A stretch of 64,000 bases of DNA. It comes from Shewanella violacea DSS12 (GTDB taxonomy: Bacteria; Pseudomonadota; Gammaproteobacteria; Enterobacterales; Shewanellaceae). This document shows positions 36,432-45,101 of this stretch, piece after piece. The notes below the pieces were generated by a model. It was not told the origin of the DNA. It was given only the letters and a program-made list of their open reading frames with translations, and made no database searches. Both the position numbers and the translations under genes were made by a program. The stretch's first letter is position 1; every line of letters begins with the position of its first letter. The stretch lies in assembly GCF_000091325.1 (NCBI RefSeq), contig NC_014012.1, positions 930,001 through 994,000 on the forward strand. The letters run 5' to 3'.

Positions 36432-39400
36432 TTAATAAATGTAAACGGCCCCAGCTCCATTCATATCATTCAATGATTGGTTACCTTGAACGCCAGTTGC
36501 CGAAGAATTTTCTCCAATAGCGCCAATTGCTAACGTTGAGCCTGTGGCATCAATGGCAAGCGAAGTTCCAAATTGATCACCTTTTCCGGTGTTTGCCCCG
36601 CGAAAGTTTTTCACTCTCTGCCAGCTGTCACCGAGTAGACTATATTGCACGGCTATACCCACAAAAGAGTCACCATCAATTACATTTGTACCTATATCGG
36701 AATCTATACGGGTATTATCACCTGTAGAATTCCCGATAAAAAGGTGCTGTCCATCAGCGCTGAGTCTTAGCTGCGAAGCTAGGCTAATACCTGAAACATA
36801 ATCTAGATAGGCTTGTGCTTGCCATTGGCCATTAATTCTCTGGTAAATAAAAGACTTGTTAGATCCACCTATTGCCAGAGTATCTCCGGTGGAGCTTAAA
36901 CTTGCACCCTTACCAAAATGTGTGGTACTAGAATTAGGCTTAACATATGCTTGTTGGGTCCAATTATCCCCTTGACGTTGGAATACATAGGCTGCACCTC
37001 GATTCACCGCGCTATTATTACTTTCAACTCCATTTATGCCCATATCAGATGAACGTTCACCAGTAGCACCAACTACCAGGGTGCTGCCATCGCTGTTAAT
37101 GGCCACCGATGACCCAAAAAAATCACCAGCCTCAGCATTGCTAGCCTTAAAGTAGACCTGCTGCGACCAGACACCGCTATTGAAGGCAAATATATAAGCA
37201 GCGCCGCTATAGCTTGAGTTATTATCTACTTCTCCACCATAGCTCTCATCATTGACACCTATTGCGCGGGAGTCCTCGCCATTAGCGCCCACAACTAAGT
37301 AGTTAGCATCATCGCTCAGATCTAGCGCTGCGCCGAAATAATCATTAGCATCAGGTTGGTTCGGCTTGATATAAGCCTCTTGACTCCATGTGCCGCCATG
37401 TTGACGAAACACATATATGGCGCCACTGGCTACAGCGGTTGTATCACTTTCGTCAGCGTTTATGCCTCCGCTATTCGAACCATCACTTCGAGCCCCAACC
37501 ACCAGAGTCTGGCCGTTGGCACTCAAATCAAGGCTTGAACCAAAACTCTGCCCTTTAGCTATGGAAGGTTTAATATAATCAGTTTGCTGCCAAATTTTAC
37601 CATCGCGCTTAAACAGATAGACCGCGCCTGTACCACTCGCATTTCTATTGGTTTGATCGCCATTTAGCCCTGTAGCATCAGATGCTTCTGCTCTTGCTCC
37701 CACAGCCATTACTTTTCCGTCGGCGCTTAAGGCTACCGAACGACCAAAATAAACCGTTCCTCCAATATACGATGCTTTAAAGTAGCCAATGGCAGCATCC
37801 AGTTGGGCTCTGCTTGGGGTGACCAGATCACTGGCGACGCTTTGACTACCGTTACGGGCCAGGATCATAAATTGTGGGTTATCGGTCAATAGTGCACTTT
37901 CTAGATAGACTTCGGCTTGGGTGTCGGTGACGGGGTCACCTAGTGGGCTACAGAATTCACTATCGACTAAGGTTTCGTTATATAGGCATACTTGGTACTC
38001 ACTGGCCCAGTTTTCATTATCTTGCCAGCTTAGTAAGAAGGTTTTAACGCCCGTAGCCAGTGGAAGAACATTATTAAAGGTGATTTCTGGCGGGGTTTCG
38101 TCAGCGAGATACAACAAGCGGTTAGTGACTGATAGGGGGGCGAAGGTCTCGGTAAAGCTGGCTGTGAGCTGACCTTTCTCAACACGTATACTGTGCTCGC
38201 CAGGACTTAAGTAAGTTTTTAGCGAGGCTGTGTTAAATTGGCTACCGGTGAGACCGATTAGAGTCTCATCCAGATAAACGCTGGCACCTTTGGCTAGTTC
38301 TGGATCTGTTCCACTGACCACGCTCAGCATCAGAGTCGATAATAAGCTGCCACTGATTTGATGGGAGACGTCAATATTAAGCTCACAGCCAAAAGTCTGT
38401 GCGATTTCGACTTCAACTTCGAAGCTACAGCTGGCAAGCGGTGTACCAGAGTATTGATTATCTTCACGTTTGGTATAGAAGCTTAAATAGGCCGTCACTG
38501 TGTCTTGGCCTAGAGTTTCAAACAGAGGCAGTTTAGAATCGGCTATTTTATAGATGCCATCTTCGAGTTTAAAGCCGTGAATAGTTTCACTGTTTGAGTT
38601 TATTTCTCCTGAGCCGGCATTAAGTCGCATGACTAAGGCTAGTTTATCTACTCCGCCAACTCGATCGATTAATACTTCAGGTACTGCGATATTAAATGTG
38701 CTTTCGTTATTACTCATATCAAAACTGAAATCGACATCGGCACTTAACGGAATAATATCGATACTGGTAGTAACACCTTCTTCTAATAGAATATTGACTG
38801 ATTCACTGCGCATCATACCGACTAGTCGGTTGTCATCATATAGCTTAAGTTCGAGTTCATAATCACCATCCCCTACAGACAAGAGTATTTGTGTAATACC
38901 AAAATCTTTATTTAGGGCATACACTAATTCATCGCCGCCATCGAGACTAATACCTAATTTAGGATTAAGCATCTGCTTCAGTTCGGTGACATCGAACTGA
39001 AAATTCAATTTTGCTAATTCGTTAATATCTTCCAGAGTGACGCTGGTATTCCCTAAATGAGGTTGCAGTACCAGATTGACTTCAGGGGTGGTGTCATTGG
39101 TAATAACCACGGCCAAAGACTGAGCTATATATTGTTGTGTTCCTTTTTCTAATATCACTACAAAGTCATATGTGTCAGGGGCTAAGCTCAAGGTTCTATG
39201 TGAGACCACACTCGTGTCAGTTTTTAACGTAATGGGCCAATCTAAAGTCTGTTCTGCACCTGTTGAGATTGAGGTTACCAACATCTGACCATCGAAACGT
39301 GTGTCTTCGGTGACTATGAGTCCATCTGGAATGGATAGAGGCTCAATACGTATTTTCTGCAATGCAGGTGCTGACTGAGCCAATAATTTAGCTTGGCTAG

Positions 39401-39623
39401 TAAATCCTAATCCAGTGGTTGTTGTAGCATTATTAGTGACAATTTTTTGTGTATATAAGGCTGCAAAAAGAGGATGTACTGTTAATTCAAGTTTAACAGG
39501 GGAGGTGGTAGGCACATCAATTGCTATAGCTTTTTCATCTGAAGGTTGCGATTCTCCGCCACCACAGGCTGATAAAGTTATTGCCAGAGCCAGGGGGCTC
39601 CATTTAATTATTTTTTTTGACAT
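36432..39623 (-). CDS. Large lipoprotein with a predicted seven-bladed FG-GAP beta-propeller
   Basis: A 1063-residue surface or periplasmic lipoprotein. The signal peptide ends in a lipobox (TLSACGGGE, Cys20 lipidated). Residues about 50-600 hold beta-rich Ig-like or DUF segments of unknown type. From about residue 624 the sequence repeats seven times with a 60-70-residue period, each repeat with FGxSxxxSxDGxTLVVGAxGExS, GAxYVF and WxQQAYxKP elements. Blade 5 is short and blade 7 ends at the C terminus, where blade 1 may close the ring. FG-GAP propellers resemble integrin alpha and often bind ligands or calcium. Function unknown. It lies in the segment that separates holC from pepA, with no partner genes. 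Confidence 0.85.
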   Translation of the reverse strand: MSKKIIKWSPLALAITLSACGGGESQPSDEKAIAIDVPTTSPVKLELTVHPLFAALYTQKIVTNNATTTTGLGFTSQAKLLAQSAPALQKIRIEPLSIPDGLIVTEDTRFDGQMLVTSISTGAEQTLDWPITLKTDTSVVSHRTLSLAPDTYDFVVILEKGTQQYIAQSLAVVITNDTTPEVNLVLQPHLGNTSVTLEDINELAKLNFQFDVTELKQMLNPKLGISLDGGDELVYALNKDFGITQILLSVGDGDYELELKLYDDNRLVGMMRSESVNILLEEGVTTSIDIIPLSADVDFSFDMSNNESTFNIAVPEVLIDRVGGVDKLALVMRLNAGSGEINSNSETIHGFKLEDGIYKIADSKLPLFETLGQDTVTAYLSFYTKREDNQYSGTPLASCSFEVEVEIAQTFGCELNIDVSHQISGSLLSTLMLSVVSGTDPELAKGASVYLDETLIGLTGSQFNTASLKTYLSPGEHSIRVEKGQLTASFTETFAPLSVTNRLLYLADETPPEITFNNVLPLATGVKTFLLSWQDNENWASEYQVCLYNETLVDSEFCSPLGDPVTDTQAEVYLESALLTDNPQFMILARNGSQSVASDLVTPSRAQLDAAIGYFKASYIGGTVYFGRSVALSADGKVMAVGARAEASDATGLNGDQTNRNASGTGAVYLFKRDGKIWQQTDYIKPSIAKGQSFGSSLDLSANGQTLVVGARSDGSNSGGINADESDTTAVASGAIYVFRQHGGTWSQEAYIKPNQPDANDYFGAALDLSDDANYLVVGANGEDSRAIGVNDESYGGEVDNNSSYSGAAYIFAFNSGVWSQQVYFKASNAEAGDFFGSSVAINSDGSTLVVGATGERSSDMGINGVESNNSAVNRGAAYVFQRQGDNWTQQAYVKPNSSTTHFGKGASLSSTGDTLAIGGSNKSFIYQRINGQWQAQAYLDYVSGISLASQLRLSADGQHLFIGNSTGDNTRIDSDIGTNVIDGDSFVGIAVQYSLLGDSWQRVKNFRGANTGKGDQFGTSLAIDATGSTLAIGAIGENSSATGVQGNQSLNDMNGAGAVYIY

Positions 39624-39775
39624 CTGATATTCCTTTAATTACTTGAGGCGGACTCTTGTGAGCCCGGCACATACTTCCAAATAGCCAGATTGACTACGAT
39701 TTCTAACTAATACTTTTAATTAACAAAGAGTGTTAGTCATGAAAATGATTGTAATTACGGAGGAGGGAGGGGGGA

Positions 39776-39916
39776 CTACTCATCCGTGAGTCTAAATAAT
39801 TTATGCTCTAGGGCATTTTTCTGTTCTGCGAGAAACTTATCGCAGCCTGTTACTTCATATCCCTGATTGCGGTAATACAAAAGTTGAGAATCCGCAGGTG
39901 GTTGCGTATAAGTGTG
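39776..39916 (-). pseudogene. Decayed gene fragment, possibly the C-terminal end of a GNAT acetyltransferase
   Basis: A minus-strand open stretch with no start codon, reading HTYTQPPADSQLLYYRNQGY then EVTGCDKFLAEQKNALEH and LFRLTDE before a stop. The order 'xxAxxxLxxYRxxGY-EVTG' is the usual C-terminal helix-strand pattern of GNAT enzymes. An in-frame stop bounds it upstream, so it cannot be an intact gene. The family guess rests on pattern only. Confidence 0.35.
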
Positions 39917-40146
39917 TCAAATGTAAGTCTTTTCACATTTGGATACAATATGTTGATATAAGTTTTCTTTGTACTAAATTTAAAATTAACTATTAGCTGA
40001 CCCAAATGATTTTGAGGGGGAGGGTATAGAATATTAAAGAAAATAGATGTGTTTCTTACCGGGTGGATGTTGAAAGGGCTGTGGGCTTCGAGGATATGTA
40101 GAGGTTCTACAATGTAAATCTTCTTAAAGAAAAGAGCTGTAAGGGT

Positions 40147-40176
40147 GAGCAGGATTTAAACAGTAAAATCCTGCTC
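40147..40176. terminator. 11-bp perfect inverted repeat
   Basis: GAGCAGGATTT and AAATCCTGCTC with an 8-base loop, followed by TTATACTTG. No gene ends next to it, so it may be the terminator of the lost gene represented by the upstream fragment or an untranslated structure. Confidence 0.45.
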
Positions 40177-40308
40177 TTATACTTGATTAATTCAAATGCT
40201 AGCAAGGGGCATGTTTACTTGATAGCCATTCTAAGCCTTATTAAAATCTCAATTTCTAAATATTTAATCGCACTCTGCAATTATGCTAGATTCATCTAGA
40301 ATTGAGCT

Positions 40309-40701
40309 ATGAAGATTATTTCTACTACTCGGATCCTTGTCCTCTACGATGGTGCCTGTCCTAGATGTATTAAGGATAGAGATAATTATTTACGTATTGC
40401 GGGACGTCATGCCCAAGGGGTCAACTGGTTCGATATCACAGGTCAAGACGACAAGTTGAAGGCTTGGGGTATATTGCCGTTTAAGGCGTTGACCCAGCTG
40501 CATGTGATCATTGGCGAATGTGACAATGTTAACCAGCCTAGAGTCGTATCTGAGCTTGATGCCTACATAGTTCTGATGCTAAGAGTGCCAATATTGAAGC
40601 CATTAACCTGGTTGATGGAGCTAAAATATCTTCGTCCGGTTTTATCGAATTGGTATCGTAAAGCTGTTTATCGGCGGCTTAAATGTGAAGGGAGATTATA
40701 G
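40309..40701 (+). CDS. DCC-family thiol-disulfide oxidoreductase-like protein (DUF393)
   Basis: A 130-residue protein of the DUF393/DCC family, named for its DxxCPxC motif, here YDGACPRCIKDR near residue 14. Other family features are VNWFDITGQDDKLKAWGI and LDAYIVLMLRVPILKPLTWL, a hydrophobic stretch. The family is proposed to be a thioredoxin-like redox protein; no function is established. It lies in the accessory segment, a few bases before the duplicated 5' end of the VOC gene. Confidence 0.8.
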   Translation: MKIISTTRILVLYDGACPRCIKDRDNYLRIAGRHAQGVNWFDITGQDDKLKAWGILPFKALTQLHVIIGECDNVNQPRVVSELDAYIVLMLRVPILKPLTWLMELKYLRPVLSNWYRKAVYRRLKCEGRL

Positions 40702-40707
40702 CTGACG

Positions 40708-40890
40708 ATGGCACTGACCCATATGTCTGCTTGCCTGCATGTTATTTGTGTTATTGATATTTAAGCTGAAACTACATGGTTATGAAGAGGGTTATAGATG
40801 GCGATGGTACTGACTCATATGCTATGCGTGTCATGTATACCTTTGATATTTATCGTAAACAGACATTATTACGAAGGGTGGGGGGAATAG
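40708..40890 (+). repeat. Two degenerate tandem copies of the VOC gene 5' end
   Basis: The first about 90 bases of the VOC gene region occur three times in tandem. ATG-containing copies begin at 40708, 40798 and 40891 (the real gene), with GCACTGAC-type cores at 40711, 40807 and 40900, so the period is 93-96 bases. Translations of the first two copies start like the protein (MALTHM, MAMVLTHM versus MAIALTHI) and then hit stops. The between-copy segments also match (TTGATATTTA and ATAGATGGCGAT strings). Confidence 0.85.
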
Positions 40891-41406
40891 ATGGCGATAG
40901 CACTGACTCATATCGCTTTGCATGTCATGGATGTTGAAGCCTGCGTCGACTTTTATTCTTCCTATGCTGGCATGCATATTATTCATGAACGCTCCAGCGG
41001 TAACAGCCATGAGCAGCAAGGTGATAACAGCCATGAGCGCCTAAGTGATAACAGCCATGAGCGACCAAGTGATAACAGCCATGAACGACCAAGCGGAGAA
41101 AAGCGTATTGTCTGGCTAAGTGAGCCGGGGCAGGAGTCGCAATTTATCATTGTGATACTTCCCGGAGGGTGTGGTCATCATCAGCAGATGAATGATTTTT
41201 CCCACTTAGGTTTTGCACTAGAGAGTAAAGCCGCCGTAGATAAGGTAGCAATGCGTGCCGAGGAAGAGGGCATATTAGTCTGGGGCGTGCGGAACGATAA
41301 ATACCCTGCGGGATATTATTGCGGCGTCAAAGATCCCGATGGCAATTTTGTTGAGTTCAGCTATGGTCAGCCACTGGGGCCAGGAGCCCCAGAACTCATC
41401 ATGTGA
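40891..41406 (+). CDS. VOC-family (glyoxalase/dioxygenase fold) protein with an 8-residue repeat insert
   Basis: A 171-residue vicinal-oxygen-chelate protein. The first beta-alpha-beta unit has metal-type His in LTHIALHVMDVEACVDFY, the second has FSHLGFALES, and the C terminus has VKDPDGNFVEFSYG with a metal-ligand Glu. The exact enzyme (lyase, dioxygenase, resistance protein) is unassigned. An insert of four 8-residue units (xxDNSHER type, residues about 36-69) lies between the first strand pair and the rest, encoded by a 24-bp minisatellite at 41001-41096. GGGTGGGGGG precedes the start, and the 5' end itself lies in a tandem duplication. Confidence 0.8.
   Translation: MAIALTHIALHVMDVEACVDFYSSYAGMHIIHERSSGNSHEQQGDNSHERLSDNSHERPSDNSHERPSGEKRIVWLSEPGQESQFIIVILPGGCGHHQQMNDFSHLGFALESKAAVDKVAMRAEEEGILVWGVRNDKYPAGYYCGVKDPDGNFVEFSYGQPLGPGAPELIM
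41001..41096 (+). repeat. 24-bp coding minisatellite, four copies, in the VOC gene
   Basis: Four 24-base units with period exactly 24 (TAACAGCCATGA at 41001, 41025, 41049 and 41073), differing by a few substitutions. Copies 2-4 are closest. The period is a multiple of three, so copy changes keep the frame and add or remove DNSHERxS units. Confidence 0.92.
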
Positions 41407-41447
41407 GAGCCGCTCCATGAGGCAACTCCCACATTTAGTGCATAAAT

Positions 41448-42092
41448 TTACTGACTTTCACTCAAGGCAATTTTTGCACTTAATCCCACCAGTATGAGGC
41501 CTGAACCTCCCTCTATCCCTCTGGAATACTTTGCCGCTTTTGGGCTACTAAATAGTATGCTGCCCAAGAAGGAATAGACTAAATTGCAGCCTGTTGCCAG
41601 AACGCTGAATAAGAGACCTAAAATCATTAGGTCTTTAGTCGCTGACTGAGAAGATATATCGATGAATTGTGGTAAGAAAGCCAGATAAAACATAGCAACT
41701 TTGGGGTTTAGCACGCTCACAACGACCCCTTGTGTAAACACATTCCTTACACTAGTCATTTGAGTCTCAGTATCATCAGTATTGGCAACCAGTTTTGATT
41801 GTCCCTTGTAACAGTTTATTAGAGAGGTGATCCCCAAATATAACAGGTAGGCTGCGCCTAAGTATTTAACGACACTGAACAGAAAGGCTGAGCTTAGTAT
41901 TAATGCCGATAAGCCAAATACCGCGGCTAAAGTATGTACCAGATAGCCAGCTCCTAGCCCCAGAGAAGCCGCTATACCTGATTTTAATTTACCCTTCATG
42001 GTATTAGAGACTATGTACACCACATCTGGCCCAGGGATCAGGTTGATCGATAGAGATGCAATAACAAACATTAAGATTGTGCTTAATTCCAT
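41448..42092 (-). CDS. LysE/RhtB-family amino acid exporter
   Basis: A 214-residue inner-membrane protein with six predicted helices. It has the family N-terminal motif SINLIPGPDVVYIVSNTM near residue 14 and LGLGAGYLVHTLAAVFGLSALI, then VLNPKVAMFYLAFLPQFI. RhtB-type proteins export homoserine, threonine, lysine or other amino acids; the substrate here is unassigned. It has a normal length and no anomaly. Minus strand, just downstream of pepA but beyond its terminator. Confidence 0.9.
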   Translation of the reverse strand: MELSTILMFVIASLSINLIPGPDVVYIVSNTMKGKLKSGIAASLGLGAGYLVHTLAAVFGLSALILSSAFLFSVVKYLGAAYLLYLGITSLINCYKGQSKLVANTDDTETQMTSVRNVFTQGVVVSVLNPKVAMFYLAFLPQFIDISSQSATKDLMILGLLFSVLATGCNLVYSFLGSILFSSPKAAKYSRGIEGGSGLILVGLSAKIALSESQ

Positions 42093-42192
42093 ATGTACTC
42101 CTTGAATTGCCTAAACGTAACCCACATTAGATTTGCATCTTTTACCAGTATTATTAATGCGTGTATATATTTTTCAAATTTGAAGCAAAGAA

Positions 42193-42222
42193 AAAGGGCG
42201 AAGAGATAACTCTTCGCCCTTT
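42193..42222 (-). terminator. Terminator of pepA
   Basis: A perfect 13-bp stem (AAAGGGCGAAGAG/CTCTTCGCCCTTT) with an ATAA loop (TTAT on the minus strand), followed on the minus strand by TTCTTTG. It lies 24 bases after the pepA stop, making pepA a closed transcription unit here rather than part of a pepA-holC-valS operon. Confidence 0.93.
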
Positions 42223-42246
42223 CGGCCTAACTAAGCAAGATATGTA

Positions 42247-43755
42247 TTATTCCCCTTGAGGAACACCCGCTCGGTTGATCAGGAACTGAGTCAATAGCGG
42301 TACAGGACGACCGGTAGAGCCCTTGTTCGCGCCACTGTTCCAAGCAGTACCGGCCACATCTAAGTGTGCCCAGTTGTACTTCTTGGTGAAGCGAGACAGG
42401 AAGCAAGCTGCCGTGATTGCACCAGCGGGACGACCGCCAAGGTTAGTCATATCGGCAAATGGGCTTTCAAGATGCTCTTGATACTCATCCCACAGCGGCA
42501 AGCGCCATGCGCGATCTCCACTCTGCTCACCGGCATTTAATAGCTCGTGTGCTAGAGGGTTATGACCAGAGAATAGACCCGAAGCGTGTTTACCCAGTGC
42601 GATAACACAGGCACCTGTCAGAGTTGCTGTATCGACAACTAACTCAGGGTCGAAACGCTCGACGTAGGTCAATACATCACACAATACCAGGCGACCTTCT
42701 GCGTCTGTGTTTAACACTTCGACAGTTTGGCCCGACATAGTGGTGAGGATATCACCCGGACGGTAAGCATTGCTCGATGGCATGTTTTCACAGCCAGCAA
42801 GAATACCTATCACGTTGATTTTAAGATTGAGGTTACAAAGGGCTTTCATGACACCGATAACACCAGCGGCTCCGCCCATGTCGTATTTCATCTCATCCAT
42901 GGCTTCGCCAGGCTTAAGTGAGATACCACCTGAGTCAAATGTCAGACCTTTACCGATTAGGACAATTGGCTTCTGAGTGCTGTCGACTGCGCCCTTGTAG
43001 TCCATCACTGTCATGATAGATTCGTTGGCACTGCCACGGCCTACTGCAACGTATGAGTTCATACCCAGCTTGGTCATCTGCTCTTCACCTAAGGTGGTCA
43101 CAGTTAGCTCTTCACAGGTCTCACCCATTTGGCGAGCTTGTGATGCCAGGTAGGCAGGATTACAGATGTTAGGCGGCATGTTGGCAACGTCGCGACAAAG
43201 ATGCATACCAGCAGATACGGCCATACCATGTTCGATTGCGCGCTCACCTACAGTCAATTCACGGCGTGTCGGTACATTGAATACTAGCTTGCGTAGCGGA
43301 CGGCGCGTCTCACCCTTGTTAGTTTTCAGTGCATCGAAACTGTAAAGGCTGTTCTGTGTTGTTTCAACGGCTTCACGAACTTTCCAGTAAGTATCACGAC
43401 CCTTCACGTGCAATTCTGTCAGGAAGCAAACGGCTTCCATTGAACCAGTCTCGTTAAGCGTAGTGATAGTTTTGTTGATGATCTGCTTGTATTGACGTTC
43501 ATCGAGCTCACGTTCTTTACCACAACCAACCAAAAGCACGCGTTCGCTGAGAACGTTAGGCACATGATGTAAAAGAAGCATCTGCCCTGGCTTGCCTTCG
43601 AGATCCCCACGACGAAGTAGGTTGCTGATATAGCCTTCACTAATTTTATCAAGTTGCTCAGCAATCCCCGATAAACGTCTTGGTTCATATACACCAACTA
43701 CTATGCAGGCCGAACGCTGTTTTTCCGGACTACCGCTCTTAACGCTAAACTCCAT
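42247..43755 (-). CDS. pepA: Leucyl aminopeptidase (cytosol aminopeptidase)
   Basis: Metallo-aminopeptidase of the M17 family, 502 residues, cytoplasmic hexamer. The M17 signature [10 protein letters not shown] is intact near residue 350, with other metal ligands in [14 protein letters not shown] and [12 protein letters not shown]. In E. coli the same protein (XerA) is also a DNA-binding accessory in plasmid dimer resolution and car regulation. It diverges from lptF by 233 bases, as in E. coli. Confidence 0.97.
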   Translation of the reverse strand: MEFSVKSGSPEKQRSACIVVGVYEPRRLSGIAEQLDKISEGYISNLLRRGDLEGKPGQMLLLHHVPNVLSERVLLVGCGKERELDERQYKQIINKTITTLNETGSMEAVCFLTELHVKGRDTYWKVREAVETTQNSLYSFDALKTNKGETRRPLRKLVFNVPTRRELTVGERAIEHGMAVSAGMHLCRDVANMPPNICNPAYLASQARQMGETCEELTVTTLGEEQMTKLGMNSYVAVGRGSANESIMTVMDYKGAVDSTQKPIVLIGKGLTFDSGGISLKPGEAMDEMKYDMGGAAGVIGVMKALCNLNLKINVIGILAGCENMPSSNAYRPGDILTTMSGQTVEVLNTDAEGRLVLCDVLTYVERFDPELVVDTATLTGACVIALGKHASGLFSGHNPLAHELLNAGEQSGDRAWRLPLWDEYQEHLESPFADMTNLGGRPAGAITAACFLSRFTKKYNWAHLDVAGTAWNSGANKGSTGRPVPLLTQFLINRAGVPQGE

Positions 43756-43988
43756 GAGCTCTCCTAGATTCTTAAAGACAAATTTTATTATTTATTAGAT
43801 AATGTCCGCTTGTGCCCCAAAAGGGCCAAAAATGGGCCTAAATTTGGTACATCGAAGTTTATTTTTTTAGGTGTTTTTTATGCCATATTTAGTTAATGGC
43901 TGGTTACAAAACTACCAAAAGTAGACAGTCTACATGAAAGTTTACCTGTTACCAGCATAATTATAAGTTAAGGGACCGGATCCTGCCT

Positions 43989-45101
43989 GTGATTGTATTT
44001 AGATATTTGATTCGAGAAGTTTTAAAGGCACAAATAGCCGTTCTTTTAGTACTTTTAGCTATTTTTATAAGCCAACATTTTGTTCGCGTACTCGCAGATG
44101 CTTCTGACGGAGAATTTCCAGCTTCGTTAGTCATGACTCTGTTGGGTCTTAATTTACCTTATCTGTTGGTTTTGGTCATACCTCTGAGTTTATTTCTCGG
44201 TATTTTAATGGCTCATGGCCGAATGTATGCCGACAGTGAAATGGTGATTCTTCACGGTGTGGGGGTGAGTGAGTGGTATATCACTCGAGTCACTCTATTA
44301 TTGGCCGTGGGCAATATGATTTTTACCGCTATGTTGTCGGTTTATGTCACACCTTGGGCCGAAGAGAGGCAGAATCAGGTACTGGAGAACGCTCAGTCTG
44401 AAGCTGGTTTGGCAGCCATTACTCAGGGGCGCTTTCAAACCAGTCCTAATGGCAGAGCGGTGCTTTTTGTCGAACGTATTGGTCGAAATAACGAGCTGCA
44501 AAAAGTGTTCGTGGCTCAACTACCCGATCCGGATGATGAATCCGGTATGAGCAATATTGTGGTTGCCGAAGGTGGTAAGGTCATCGAGGATGATACCGGT
44601 GGCCAGCGTCTACAGTTGAGTGATGGTGTGCAATATCAGGCAAGGCCTAAACATGTGGATTTTCAGATCATCGAATTCGGTGGTTACCAGATGCAGATCA
44701 AGGAGCAGCCGGTCGATGAGCGCCGTCGTAAACTCTCCGCCATGCCAATCAATGACTTGATGGATATAGATGGACCTGCGGCTACGGCTGAATTTCATTG
44801 GCGTCTGGCTATCCCCTTAGCGATCCCCTTAATGACACTTATTGCAGTGCCTATGGCCAGAGTGAATGTGCGACAGGGAAAATTTGCTAAAATGTTCCCG
44901 GCTATTTTGCTCTATCTTGGCTATTTTGGTTTGATGATTGCCGGACGTAAAGCGCTGGAGGATGGTGTGGTACCTGAGTACCTAGGGATGTGGTGGATAC
45001 ATGCATCCGCCCTCTTCTTAGGGATACTTCTCTTAAGTAAAGAGCGTCCTTCCGGTGTTAAATTGAGCGGAATATTTAAGCGCAAGAGGGCCAGTGCGTG
45101 A
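43989..45101 (+). CDS. lptF: LPS export ABC transporter permease LptF
   Basis: Inner-membrane subunit of the LptB2FG transporter that pulls lipopolysaccharide from the inner membrane onto the LptC-A-D bridge. The 370 residues contain three N-terminal and three C-terminal membrane helices around a periplasmic jellyroll, with FRYLIREVLKAQ at the start and LSAMPINDLM before the second membrane domain. The GTG start at 43989 is the only one that yields the conserved IREVLKAQ N terminus. It ends in a GTGA overlap with lptG. Confidence 0.96.
   Translation: MIVFRYLIREVLKAQIAVLLVLLAIFISQHFVRVLADASDGEFPASLVMTLLGLNLPYLLVLVIPLSLFLGILMAHGRMYADSEMVILHGVGVSEWYITRVTLLLAVGNMIFTAMLSVYVTPWAEERQNQVLENAQSEAGLAAITQGRFQTSPNGRAVLFVERIGRNNELQKVFVAQLPDPDDESGMSNIVVAEGGKVIEDDTGGQRLQLSDGVQYQARPKHVDFQIIEFGGYQMQIKEQPVDERRRKLSAMPINDLMDIDGPAATAEFHWRLAIPLAIPLMTLIAVPMARVNVRQGKFAKMFPAILLYLGYFGLMIAGRKALEDGVVPEYLGMWWIHASALFLGILLLSKERPSGVKLSGIFKRKRASA

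Larger units (their letters stand above)
39624..40308. other. Intergenic region upstream of the FG-GAP gene and the DCC gene
   Basis: 685 bases. Contains the apparent gene remnant at 39776-39916 and the hairpin at 40147-40176. The remainder is AT-rich and holds no further gene that I can support; it must contain the divergent promoters. Confidence 0.45.

Noticed and set aside
40708..40890. Two short ATG frames before the VOC gene
   Set aside because: They are truncated copies of the VOC start and hit stops within about 20-30 codons; recorded as repeats, not genes.
41001..41096. Possible CRISPR-like array
   Set aside because: 24-bp units without spacers inside an open frame; it is a coding minisatellite.
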